The notes beneath the pieces are model-generated. The model worked only from the letters and a program-made list of their open reading frames with translations. It made no database searches and was not told the DNA's origin. From positions 62,001-126,000 of the forward strand of contig JAKFEW010000058.1 in NCBI GenBank assembly GCA_036675505.1: DNA of 64,000 nt. Direction: 5' to 3'. This DNA is from JAKFEW01 sp036675505 (GTDB lineage Bacteria > Cyanobacteriota > Sericytochromatia > S15B-MN24 > JAQBPE01). This document shows, piece after piece, positions 56,295 through 64,000 of this stretch. Position 1 is the stretch's first letter; every line of letters begins with the position of its first letter. A program made the position numbers and the translations under genes.

Positions 56295-57763
56295 CAGAGC
56301 TCCCCTTCGAATTTGATACCTTCGCCGCCGACCGCGATGCCGTGGATGTCCTCGACCTTCGGATCGATGAACAGCTTGAAGCGCTGCTGGTCCTCGAAGC
56401 TGCCCGAGGAATCGTGCAGAATCAGCGTGAAGGGGTCATTCTCGTCGAACTCCACGCTGGAAGCGGAACCACCCGTCTTCGCCGGGTCGGCCTCCTCGAA
56501 ATCTTCGCGCTCCGTCCGCTCGGTCACCCGGCCATAGACGAGGTGGTAGTTGGACCCCCTGACGGTCTCGGCCGAGATGGCGCCCTCCGGGAAGCCGAAG
56601 ACGGGCTTGTCGAAGGTGAGCACGATCAAATCGTCGTCACCCGCATTACCGGGGAGCGGCTGGACCTTCACCAGCCGAGGAGGCTGTGGGTCGCGCCTGG
56701 GCTCGAAGCGGACCGAGGTCATGTGAGTCGTGCCCCACAAGACGTCCGCCGACGGCGCAGTCGTAGGCACTGGCTCGTCGATGACCAGGCGCCCGAAAGG
56801 CGCGACGCGGGTGGTGCGCTTCGAGCCCGAGCCGTCGACGGTCAACGCCACGACGTCGAAGCCGAGTCGCTTGCCCGACACGCCCTTCGGCCAGTCCTCG
56901 ATGTCGGCGGTCGGGTCGAACTCCACCGACAGCGCCGCGCCCGCCGTCCGGACCACCAGCGGCAGCGCGAAGGCCACCTCGCACTTCTTGCCGTCGTCCG
57001 ACCACGTGAAGCGCAGCCGCGCGCGGCCCAGCGCCGTCCGGTTGGTGATGGTCGCGGTCACGTCGCTGGCGGCCGGCACCACGACACGCACGAGATCCTC
57101 GAACTTGCCCTGCTGATCATCTTGAATCGCGTCGGAAAAGTGGAATGTGAACGAGAAGGGGTCGACATCGACGTCCTTGGCGAGGTTGGCGGGCTCCGTG
57201 CGGAAAATCTCGGGGTAGTCTGTCAGGAAGTACCAGAAGCCGGGCCCGTCAGGCCCGCCGAAATCCACGCGGTTCGGCGCCTCGTCCACGAACGGAATGG
57301 GCTTGCGCACCTTGATCGTGCGGCTCCGCGAGGAAAAGCCGGGAGCCGAGGCGGTGATCGTGAGCGTCGTGCCGACTGGCACGTCCCGCATGGCGTAAGC
57401 GCCGCCGGCCGCGTCGATCGTGCGATCGAAGGCCGGGTCGTCGGCGTCGATCACGACCTCGGCGCGCTCGACCATTCCGCCCCGATCGTTGAAGATCGAG
57501 CCGAGTACGACCTCGCGGGAGGCCGGCGGGGTGGCGGTCGGCGCGGGTGTGGTGCCAGGCGACTCGCCGGGTGACGGACTCATCGGTGCTGCGGTGCCGG
57601 CCGGCGAAGCCGCGGCGGCCGACGATGGCGCTGCCGTCGGCCCGGCCGACGCAGCGGCTGAAGCTGAGGCTGCCGGAGACGCCGAAGGGCCGCTCGGCGG
57701 TGCCGCCTGGCACGCGACGATCAGGCAGGCGACGGCTCCGAGGGACCAGTGACGAGGGGTCAT
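56294..57763 (-). CDS. Surface-lipoprotein paralogue 2 of 5
   Basis: A 489-residue lipoprotein (MTPRHWSLGAVACLIVAC). A Ser/Ala/Pro linker of about 65 residues, a carboxypeptidase-regulatory-like domain (GSIFNDRGGMVERAEVVIDA, GGAYAMRDVPVGTTLTIT), the junction phrase YFLTDYPEIFRTEP, and two Ig/SwmB-like domains with FTFHFSDAIQ and VLTFDKPVFGF. It is translationally coupled to paralogue 1 downstream; paralogue 3 ends 13 bases upstream. Confidence 0.82.
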   Translation of the reverse strand: MTPRHWSLGAVACLIVACQAAPPSGPSASPAASASAAASAGPTAAPSSAAAASPAGTAAPMSPSPGESPGTTPAPTATPPASREVVLGSIFNDRGGMVERAEVVIDADDPAFDRTIDAAGGAYAMRDVPVGTTLTITASAPGFSSRSRTIKVRKPIPFVDEAPNRVDFGGPDGPGFWYFLTDYPEIFRTEPANLAKDVDVDPFSFTFHFSDAIQDDQQGKFEDLVRVVVPAASDVTATITNRTALGRARLRFTWSDDGKKCEVAFALPLVVRTAGAALSVEFDPTADIEDWPKGVSGKRLGFDVVALTVDGSGSKRTTRVAPFGRLVIDEPVPTTAPSADVLWGTTHMTSVRFEPRRDPQPPRLVKVQPLPGNAGDDDLIVLTFDKPVFGFPEGAISAETVRGSNYHLVYGRVTERTEREDFEEADPAKTGGSASSVEFDENDPFTLILHDSSGSFEDQQRFKLFIDPKVEDIHGIAVGGEGIKFEGEL

Positions 57764-57776
57764 GGGGCGGGTCTTT

Positions 57777-59501
57777 CTATTGGATCTGTCCGGTCATCGC
57801 CTTGCCGGACTCCGCGATGACGTTGTCGGCCGGATCGGCCACGACGTTGGCTTCGGCGTTATCGCGGTCTGCGTCCGAGCCCGCCAGCACCTTGATGAAA
57901 TCCGCGTCGAGCGGGAACGAGCCCGGCGGCAGCGCGAGGATCACCACCTTGGGATTTCTGACACTGAGACTCACCTTGAAGTTCCCGGCCTCGGCGCGAT
58001 CGGATGCGACGCGGATGCCGACGGCCCCGTCGAACGCGTCGCGGACGTCCTCGCCGTCGGCCCCGGTCGACACCTCGTCGGCCGAGCCGTCGTCGAGGTC
58101 GCGCGCGTCGAGCTCCTTCTCCGTCGCGGCCGCGGAGAGGACGTAGTTGTCGAGGCTGAGCAGCCCGCGGCTGGTGATGCGCGGATAGGCCACCATCGGC
58201 TCCGAGAAGGTCAGCTCGATGCGATCGACGCCGTCGCCCTCGTCGTCCACGAAATTGCGTCGCGCCACGACCGAGACGAGCTTCGGCGCCTCGGTGTCCT
58301 CCTCGACGCTGAAGCGCGTGAAGCTCAGGTGGGTGTCGGCCCAGCGCTCTTCCTCGTCGTCGAAGCCCTCGGTCAGGTTGACCGCGGGCTCGGCGATCGC
58401 GTTGTAGATGATGTCGCCCTCGGTGGTCTCGCCGAACTCGCCGTCCTTGTTCATGCCGAACGCGTTGTTGTCGGCGTCGACGATCGGATCGTCGTCGCGC
58501 TGGCGCAGGATGAAGGCATACTCGCCCTCGTCGTTGCGGTCGGTCTTGACCGGGGCTTCGAGCGTGAAGGTCGCGGTCAGGCCCGCCTCGTCCCACATGA
58601 AGTTGGCGGTCTCGGCACCGTCCAGGAAGCCGGCGTTCTGGCGATATGCGTAGGGATAGGTGATCGCGGCGTCCGTCGCGTCGTCGTCCGGATCCGCGAT
58701 ACGCAGGCCCTCGAGTTCTTCGTCGTCTTCCACGAGGTCCGGGATCGCCATGTCCTCGCCGATCGCCTCATCGTTGTTCGGCACGATCAGGAAGGCCGCG
58801 GACAGCCGCCGGCGGTTCTCGGAATCGAGCGGCTCGCTCATGGTCAGCTTGAAAGACATCCGATCGCGCGAGCCCGACGAATCCTTGTCCGTCGGCTCGA
58901 CGCGCGCGATTTCGGGATGATCGGAGAGGAAGTGACTGATGCCGCGCGAATCGCCCAGCACGACCTTGCCACCGAAGTTGAAGACGTTCGTGGACTCGAA
59001 ACGCTGATCGTAAGGCCGGACCACGCCGACCTGCGTGCGCGACGTCCAGCCGGGCCGCGTGGCTGTCACCGAGACCTGGGTGTTCAGCGGCACGCCGTTC
59101 AGGACATAGGCCCCCGACGAGGTCTTGGCGCTGCCATCGAACGGCCGGGTCGCATCCAGCGACTTCACCGTCACGGTGGTGCCGTCCGGCACCAGCTCCG
59201 TCGCCGCGTCGTAGACCGAGCCGCGCAGGATGCCCGTCTCGTAGGTCGCGGGCGGCGTGGCCGTGGCGGAGGCCGCGGGGGTCGGTGAACCTGCCGGCGC
59301 CGTCGAGGGCACCCCCGATGCACCCGGCGAGGCCACGCCCGGCGAGACCGGCGCAGCCGAGCCAGGCGCCGCCGTGGCGCCGGTGGGAGGCGCGGACGGC
59401 AAGGCCGTGGGCGTCGGAACGGCCGCAGGCGGCGCGCATGAGGCCACGGCGAACGCGGCGGCGATCAAGACCCAGGAAACATGCTTGCTGCGGATGACCA
59501 T
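57777..59501 (-). CDS. Surface-lipoprotein paralogue 3 of 5
   Basis: A 574-residue lipoprotein (lipobox VASC), first gene of the lipoprotein-TPR-ligase operon that runs to 51018. A Pro/Ala/Gly/Ser/Thr linker leads into a carboxypeptidase-regulatory-like domain (GSVYDAATELVPDGTTVTVK, SGAYVLNGVPLNTQVSVTAT), the junction HFLSDHPEIARVEPTD, and acidic Ig/SwmB-like domains (MSFKLTMSEPLDSENRRRL, RIELTFSEPMVAYPRI). Asp/Glu-rich loops suggest calcium binding. A terminator upstream (59531-59556) separates it from paralogue 4. Confidence 0.83.
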   Translation of the reverse strand: MVIRSKHVSWVLIAAAFAVASCAPPAAVPTPTALPSAPPTGATAAPGSAAPVSPGVASPGASGVPSTAPAGSPTPAASATATPPATYETGILRGSVYDAATELVPDGTTVTVKSLDATRPFDGSAKTSSGAYVLNGVPLNTQVSVTATRPGWTSRTQVGVVRPYDQRFESTNVFNFGGKVVLGDSRGISHFLSDHPEIARVEPTDKDSSGSRDRMSFKLTMSEPLDSENRRRLSAAFLIVPNNDEAIGEDMAIPDLVEDDEELEGLRIADPDDDATDAAITYPYAYRQNAGFLDGAETANFMWDEAGLTATFTLEAPVKTDRNDEGEYAFILRQRDDDPIVDADNNAFGMNKDGEFGETTEGDIIYNAIAEPAVNLTEGFDDEEERWADTHLSFTRFSVEEDTEAPKLVSVVARRNFVDDEGDGVDRIELTFSEPMVAYPRITSRGLLSLDNYVLSAAATEKELDARDLDDGSADEVSTGADGEDVRDAFDGAVGIRVASDRAEAGNFKVSLSVRNPKVVILALPPGSFPLDADFIKVLAGSDADRDNAEANVVADPADNVIAESGKAMTGQIQ

Positions 59502-59530
59502 GGTTCTACTCCTGACCGTAAAAGGCGAGA

Positions 59531-59556
59531 GAGCCGGCAGGTGTCCCTGCCGGCTC
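59531..59556 (-). terminator. Hairpin terminator after paralogue 4
   Basis: GAGCCGGCAGG / CCTGCCGGCTC, a perfect 11-bp stem with a 4-nt loop; on the minus strand it is followed by a CGCCTTTT stretch. Confidence 0.85.
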
Positions 59557-59561
59557 GCCGA

Positions 59562-61244
59562 TTAGAGGTCGCCGACGGCGACGTTGTCGGCCGTCTTCTT
59601 GGTGGTGTCCTCGTTGAGCTCGCTGACCTGGTTCCCGGCGGGGTCCTTCACGTTCGTGTCGACGAGGACCTTGATTTGCTCGAGGTTCGCGGGCAGGACC
59701 GACTCCGGGATGAAGATCGAGACCATCTTCGCATCCTCGTCGCTCGGTTCGATGAACACGTCGGTGTCCTGGTCGTTGTCGGCGCTGCCCTCGGCGAACC
59801 GGATCGGGTTCTGCGGGCCGCTGACGTCGTTTTCGAAGTCGGTGGCATCGTCGGTTGCCGTGTCGAATTCCTCGACGTCCTCCTCGAGATCGACGCCATC
59901 GAGATCGTCGCCATCGTCCGAGAAGGCGAAGACGTAGTTCTCGAGCTCGATGAGCTCCTGGACGTAGCCCTTCGCGTCCGGATAGACGCGCATTGCCTCG
60001 GAGAATACCAGATCGACCTGCAGGTAGTCGCCGCCCTCGTGATCCGCACGCCGTGTGTTGGACGTGTCGACGCTCACGAGCTTCGGCTTTACGTCGTCCT
60101 CCGCCACGTCGAACGAGGAGGACTGCTGGTGCGTTTCCTCCCAGCGGTCGTCGCCGCTGGTAGCGTCCGACTCGAAGGTGAGGCTCGCCTTCTTGACCGC
60201 GAAGTAGGCCACTCCCGCCCCCGGCTCGACCCGGCCGAGCACGTTGCCCTCGGCGTCTTCGATCAGGTCGGCGCCGGACGCGCGGAGCAACCGGAAGCGG
60301 TAGGTCTTGTCCTCGTCATCGAGCGCGCGCAGCGGCGCGTTGAACGCGACGGACATTTCCGTGTTCTCGGCGTTCCAGGTGAACTTGACGCGCTCGGCGC
60401 CATCCAGGAAGGAGCTGTTCTCGGTGATCGCGATGCGGGCGACCGATTCGCCCGCGTCCGCGGCGATGTCATCCGGGATCAGGTCGGTCGGCGCCGCGGC
60501 GGTGTCGATGATGAACGCGTCCTCGACCTCGGTCCGCGCGTCGGCGTCCAGCGTCTCGCTGAAGCGAATCTTGTAGGTGAGCTTGTCGGCGGCGACCGGG
60601 CTCGAACCGGGGGTCGCGGAGACCACCTCGGGGTAGTTCGAAACGAAGTAGGCCTCACCGGCCAGGTCGTCGGCATTCGAGGTGCCGGTGGTGCCGAAGT
60701 CGAGCGTGTTGCGGTTGTTGACGTTGGCCTGCAGCGAGGTCACGCGCGTGCGGCGCGTCCAGCCGGCCTTCGTGACCGAGACCTCGATCTGGGTGCCGAC
60801 AGGCACATTGTTGATGACGTAGTTGCCACCCTGCGAGGCGGTCGTGGCGGAGTACGGCGCGCGCGTGTCCAGCGACTTGACGGTCACTTCGGCGCCCTCG
60901 ATGGTGGCACCTTCCTCGTCGTAGATCTTGCCTTGCAAAATTGTCTTCTCGCCGGACGGCGCAGGGTTGCTGGTGCCCGCTGCCGATGGCTTCACCGTCG
61001 GCGAGGCGCCGCTCGCGGGGGCGGCGGATGCGCCACCAGCCGCCGGGGAGGCCGCCGACGCGCCTGTTGCCACCGGCGATGTCACGGCGCCCGGCGCCGC
61101 GGACGCACCGACCGCGGGGGCGGGCGAGAACTTGGCGTCACCTTGCAGCGGCGGTGCCGTGCCGGCATTGGGGCAGCCGGCGAGCGTGGCGACGCTCAAA
61201 GAGCCGGCGATGAAGACGCGGGTCAACGACGAGGGGAAATTCAT
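59562..61244 (-). CDS. Surface-lipoprotein paralogue 4 of 5
   Basis: A 560-residue lipoprotein; ATG 61244 with AGGAGGG upstream is preferred over the frame start at 61334. Signal with lipobox LAGC, Ala/Ser/Pro linker, regulatory-like domain (GKIYDEEGATIEGAEVTVKS, GGNYVINNVPVGTQIEVSVT), junction YFVSNYPEVVSATP, then acidic Ig/SwmB-like domains (TYKIRFSETLDADARTEV, VDLVFSEAMRVYPD). Very rich in Asp/Glu in the C-terminal half (DDGDDLDGVDLEEDVEEFD). Confidence 0.83.
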   Translation of the reverse strand: MNFPSSLTRVFIAGSLSVATLAGCPNAGTAPPLQGDAKFSPAPAVGASAAPGAVTSPVATGASAASPAAGGASAAPASGASPTVKPSAAGTSNPAPSGEKTILQGKIYDEEGATIEGAEVTVKSLDTRAPYSATTASQGGNYVINNVPVGTQIEVSVTKAGWTRRTRVTSLQANVNNRNTLDFGTTGTSNADDLAGEAYFVSNYPEVVSATPGSSPVAADKLTYKIRFSETLDADARTEVEDAFIIDTAAAPTDLIPDDIAADAGESVARIAITENSSFLDGAERVKFTWNAENTEMSVAFNAPLRALDDEDKTYRFRLLRASGADLIEDAEGNVLGRVEPGAGVAYFAVKKASLTFESDATSGDDRWEETHQQSSSFDVAEDDVKPKLVSVDTSNTRRADHEGGDYLQVDLVFSEAMRVYPDAKGYVQELIELENYVFAFSDDGDDLDGVDLEEDVEEFDTATDDATDFENDVSGPQNPIRFAEGSADNDQDTDVFIEPSDEDAKMVSIFIPESVLPANLEQIKVLVDTNVKDPAGNQVSELNEDTTKKTADNVAVGDL

Positions 61245-61411
61245 GGCGGGGAGCCCTCCTGTAAGACTTATTTGCCAGATTGAGGTGCTGTGGTGCTGTG
61301 ATCCATAACCGTGATGGGCCTTTCGAGCAACCAATCAGGCATCCTCATACCCGCTCCACGCCTCGGCATGCTTAGCAGGGTGTATTAGATCACGACGGAA
61401 ACTTATCGATG

Positions 61412-61807
61412 TCAGTGCTTGAGCGGATTGATCCGCCGCTCGCTCTTGAAAACCCGCATCATGCGGTGACAGGTCGGCTTCAGATCATTCTCGCCGACGC
61501 ATGAGATGAATTCGCTGGGGTGTAGGTTGACCTTGTCGCCAGCCTTGAGCGTCTTGAGCTTCTCAGCCTCGTCCCACAGCACCGGGTAGACCTTTTCGTC
61601 GAGCTTGATGTAGTAGCCCGTCGCGGTACCCCAGTTCTGCTTGTAGGGATCGGCGCCACCCTGGTAAATGAGCTGTTTCTCGCTCTCCACCGTCTTGATC
61701 TCCTGAATGGTACCAAAGACGTTGGGCTCGTCGAGCTTTTGTGGCAGTTCCTGCTTGCAGCCTGCCATCAGGGGGAGCAACAGCACGATGAGTGGGAAAA
61801 TTCGCAT
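61412..61807 (-). CDS. Small hypothetical lipoprotein
   Basis: A 131-residue lipoprotein (MRIFPLIVLLLPLMAGC) with AGGAAACC before its ATG. The mature part (FGTIQEIKTVESEKQLIYQG, GYYIKLDEKVYPVLWDEAEK) looks like a small OB-fold or beta-barrel. Two Cys (ISCVGENDLKPTC) may pair. Its GC content is visibly lower than that of its neighbours. It stands alone between paralogues 4 and 5, after a terminator hairpin. No family recognised. Confidence 0.75.
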   Translation of the reverse strand: MRIFPLIVLLLPLMAGCKQELPQKLDEPNVFGTIQEIKTVESEKQLIYQGGADPYKQNWGTATGYYIKLDEKVYPVLWDEAEKLKTLKAGDKVNLHPSEFISCVGENDLKPTCHRMMRVFKSERRINPLKH

Positions 61808-61824
61808 GTGGTTTCCTGGAAGAA

Positions 61825-61856
61825 GGAGGAATGCTCCCGCGAAGAAGCATTCCTCC
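61825..61856 (-). terminator. Hairpin terminator after paralogue 5
   Basis: GGAGGAATGCT / AGCATTCCTCC, a perfect 11-bp inverted repeat with a 10-nt loop, followed on the minus strand by TTCTTCC; it lies between paralogue 5 and the small lipoprotein. Confidence 0.75.
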
Positions 61857-61889
61857 CATTGCTACTAGAGCGTTTATGGTACCGAGTTC

Positions 61890-63704
61890 TTAGATGTTGG
61901 CTTCCACGACGTTGGCGTCGGCGTCGGCCTCTTCGATCTCGTTGCCCGCGGGATCCTGGACGCCTTCAACGCGCGCCTTGATCTCGTTGACGTCGTCAAA
62001 GAAGGTGGGCTTGTCGACGAGCCAGATGAACAGGGTCGTCGGGTTGTCCTCGTCGACTTCCATGAAGATGTCGCCTTCGGCGAGATCGGGGTCGTCGACC
62101 GTCGACGCCGGGGCGTCTTCGATGTTGAAGACGTCGTTGCCGGTGGCGGCGAAGAAGAACTCTTCCTCGGCGTTGACGTCGTTCGCCAGGACACCACCGT
62201 CGAGGGTGTTGTCCAGGTCGAGGACCGAAGCCACGGTGCCCAGCTGGACGCCGGTCGTCTGGTCGGCCTCCGACGAACCCTCGAGATCGACATCGTCCAG
62301 ATCGCCGTTGTCTTCGCCAACCGCGAACGTGTAGTTCCTGATGTCGAAGAGGTTGTTGCCGAAGATGCCGGTGTCCGAACCGCCGTAGGCAGCCATCGGC
62401 TCGCTGAAGGTCAGCTCGATGCGCTGATCGTCGCCCTCTTCGGTGACGTCGACCGCGGTCAGCTTGGGCGTGGTCTCGTCCTCACGGGCCTCGAAGTTCG
62501 AGACGGTGTCGTGCGTGAACGCCCAGTTGTCCTCGCCCGAGGTGCCCACGTCTTCGTTGATCGAGAGATCGGCTTCCTTGAAGGCGTTGTAGATCAGCTC
62601 GTCGGCAGCTTCGTAGTTGCTCTGGCTTCCGGCTTCGTCGGTGCCGAGCTGGTTACCGTCTTCGTCCTCGAGCTCGTTGTCCGGATCCTCGACGAGCAGG
62701 GCGATCTGGTACTTGGCCGTCTCGTTCTCGTCCGCGAGGAGCGCGCCACCGAACGTGAAGGTCACTTCGGTGCCTTCCGAGTTCCAGCTGGCGTTCATCT
62801 TGGTGCGCGAGCTACCCAGGAAGGAGTCACCCTCCTGCAGGGAGTAATCGAAAGCGGTCGCGACGAAATCCGCCGACGCGACGCCATCGTCCAGTTCGTC
62901 GTCTTCGCCTTGATTCTCGATGTCGAGGCCACCGAAGTCGTTGTCGCCGACGGCTTCGTCGCTGGCGGGCAGAATGGTGAAGACGTCTTCGAAGTTCTCC
63001 CGGCTGTCGTCGGTGAGGGCCTCCGAGAAAGTCAGCTTGAACGAGACCTTGGTGCTGTCGAAGTCGGTCGCCTCGTCAGCGGGCGTGGTCGAAATGATCT
63101 CGGGGTAATCCGAGATGAAGTACGCCTCACCGGTCGGATCATCATCGTTGTTGTCGGCGGAGCCACCGGCGGCGCCGAAGTTGATGACGTTCCGCTTGCC
63201 GGTCGCGGCCTTCTGGAACGAGCCGACGCGGCGACGGCTGGTCCAGCCGTCCTTCGTCGCGATGATCTCGACGTTCGCGCCTTCCGGCACGTTGTTCACG
63301 ACCCACGAACCGGCCTGCGAAGTGGCGGTCGCCGAGTAGGGAACCGAAGCGTCGAGCGACTTGATGGAGACGAGCGCGCCATCGACGGTCGCGCCATCTT
63401 CGTCATAGACGTTGCCCGACAGGATGACCTTTTCGCCCGAGGGCGGCTGGGCCGAAACGGCAACGGTGGGGGAAGCGCCGGGAGCGAGCGATGCTGCAGG
63501 AGCCGTCGAAGCGACGGGGGCCGTCGAAGCGACGGGGGCCGTCGAAGCGACGGGGGCCGTCGAAGCGACGGGCGCGGTGGATGCGCCCGGAGTGGGCGAA
63601 GGGGTGCCCGTGCCGGTCGGAGCAGCCGCAGGGCAGCCGGTCAGCACCGCGAGGGACAGAGTCCCGGCGACGGCCGCGACCATCTGTTTGCGCGAGAATG
63701 CCAT
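61890..63704 (-). CDS. Surface-lipoprotein paralogue 5 of 5
   Basis: A 604-residue lipoprotein; ATG 63704 after GAGGAC gives MAFSRKQMVAAVAGTLSLAV with lipobox LTGC. A linker holds repeated ASTAPV hexapeptides encoded by an 18-bp tandem repeat. Then come a regulatory-like domain (GNVYDEDGATVDGALVSIKS, AGSWVVNNVPEGANVEIIAT), junction YFISDYPEIISTTP, and acidic Ig/SwmB-like domains (KVSFKLTFSEALTDDS, RIELTFSEPMAAYGG). The strong Asp/Glu content suggests a calcium-stabilised surface protein. Slightly lower GC than the rest of the array. Confidence 0.84.
   Translation of the reverse strand: MAFSRKQMVAAVAGTLSLAVLTGCPAAAPTGTGTPSPTPGASTAPVASTAPVASTAPVASTAPVASTAPAASLAPGASPTVAVSAQPPSGEKVILSGNVYDEDGATVDGALVSIKSLDASVPYSATATSQAGSWVVNNVPEGANVEIIATKDGWTSRRRVGSFQKAATGKRNVINFGAAGGSADNNDDDPTGEAYFISDYPEIISTTPADEATDFDSTKVSFKLTFSEALTDDSRENFEDVFTILPASDEAVGDNDFGGLDIENQGEDDELDDGVASADFVATAFDYSLQEGDSFLGSSRTKMNASWNSEGTEVTFTFGGALLADENETAKYQIALLVEDPDNELEDEDGNQLGTDEAGSQSNYEAADELIYNAFKEADLSINEDVGTSGEDNWAFTHDTVSNFEAREDETTPKLTAVDVTEEGDDQRIELTFSEPMAAYGGSDTGIFGNNLFDIRNYTFAVGEDNGDLDDVDLEGSSEADQTTGVQLGTVASVLDLDNTLDGGVLANDVNAEEEFFFAATGNDVFNIEDAPASTVDDPDLAEGDIFMEVDEDNPTTLFIWLVDKPTFFDDVNEIKARVEGVQDPAGNEIEEADADANVVEANI
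63505..63576 (-). repeat. 18-bp tandem repeat in the linker of paralogue 5
   Basis: Four head-to-tail copies of GTCGAAGCGACGGGGGCC (plus-strand reading), the first three identical and the last with changes at its 3' end. They encode the ASTAPV hexapeptide and could expand or contract by slippage. Confidence 0.85.
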
Positions 63705-64000
63705 TGCTGTACAGTCCTCTTTTTCTGAGTGTGTGGGACGACTACTCACTGAAATCCGACGCGGGACCGCCGGTCTCTAGTGCGATGCGATGAGGGTGCA
63801 GTTACCGTTAGATAAACTGGCCCTTAATCCTAGAACCTTCGCTTGCTGGTGTCAAACCAGTAAGGCTGGAACGTGGAGTGGAGCGCAGTTCGCACCGGGG
63901 TCAGCGGGCCTAGAACAATGCCAGGCCGCAACCTTAACGAATTTATAGCACGCATTGGATCGGCCCAGTGTGGTCACAGTCACATCGCATCTGTGAACGA
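63705..64000. other. Upstream region of paralogue 5 to the window edge
   Basis: No supportable gene in these 296 bp. TTAAC/TTAAT-like motifs occur near 63810-63830 and 63933, and an inverted repeat TCACAG-N11-CTGTGA at 63974-63996. A promoter for paralogue 5 must lie here but no convincing -35/-10 pair was found. Confidence 0.4.

Noticed and set aside
59481..61283. 600-residue plus-strand open frame
   Set aside because: Antisense to lipoprotein paralogue 4, which has signal peptide, Shine-Dalgarno and terminator.
63505..63576. CRISPR-like array
   Set aside because: 18-bp head-to-tail coding repeat without spacers.
63974..63996. CRP-like operator (TCACAG-N11-CTGTGA)
   Set aside because: Single inverted repeat with unusual spacing and no adjacent gene start; kept only as a note.

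Overview
The window is about 64 kb of high-GC bacterial chromosome with dense, ordinary gene packing. Nothing in it looks like phage, plasmid or an insertion sequence, except one AT-rich HNH-endonuclease/tRNA island near 50.4-50.9 kb. Housekeeping genes (cinA, upp, ndk, mutS2, hom-thrC, ruvC-ruvA, uvrC, selD, mutL, nth) alternate with an unusually large number of lipoproteins. The envelope is Gram-negative-like: many lipobox signal peptides, two probable outer-membrane beta-barrel proteins with an AMIN-type N-terminus, a lipid-A-disaccharide-synthase-related protein of the type known from cyanobacteria, and an EnvC-like M23 peptidase. Together with YaaR and DUF881 proteins this suggests a non-photosynthetic relative of the Cyanobacteria (Sericytochromatia/Tanganyikabacteria-like). 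That assignment is a guess from gene content, not a phylogenetic result.

Layout. 0-11 kb: partial cinA, upp, several lipoproteins (three share an octapeptide repeat of the type xVAAGGLN/VIANHGA), a subtilase lipoprotein, a YibE/F membrane protein, a phospholipase-D-like lipoprotein and ndk. 11-25 kb: mutS2, a phosphoesterase, a MATE transporter, two divergent genes sharing one tiny promoter, a TPP enzyme, a GAF histidine kinase, a CMD-family protein, a papain-like peptidase, and the hom-thrC operon. 25-37 kb: two tandem VWA lipoprotein paralogues, ruvCA, a DUF881 protein, a FecR-domain protein, a CtpA-type protease, an M23 peptidase, uvrC and a 34-residue lipoprotein. 37-48 kb: YaaR, a zinc-finger membrane protein, a hotdog thioesterase, selD, mutL, and two beta-barrel paralogues flanking nth. 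48-64 kb: a 672-residue TPR protein, the tRNA/HNH island, then a minus-strand array of five large paralogous lipoproteins. Three of these are in one operon with a beta-propeller lipoprotein, a TPR protein and a Wzy_C-family ligase.

The most notable results are these. (1) selD carries an in-frame UGA at the position of the catalytic Cys/Sec, followed by a hairpin with bacterial SECIS features, so the enzyme is probably itself a selenoprotein and is longer than a plain ORF suggests. (2) The HNH gene is followed after 3 bases by a tRNA with anticodon UAA but no long variable arm, and the HNH gene uses UUA codons that this tRNA would read. (3) A Wzy_C ligase sits at the end of an operon of lipoproteins with Ala/Ser/Thr/Pro-rich linkers, which suggests an O-glycosylated surface-lipoprotein system. 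(4) TTAAC-type half-sites repeat at 11-bp spacing in several promoter regions, as expected for an OmpR/PhoB-family regulator. (5) Several genes start 5-8 bases after a -10-like hexamer with no Shine-Dalgarno, suggesting leaderless transcripts.
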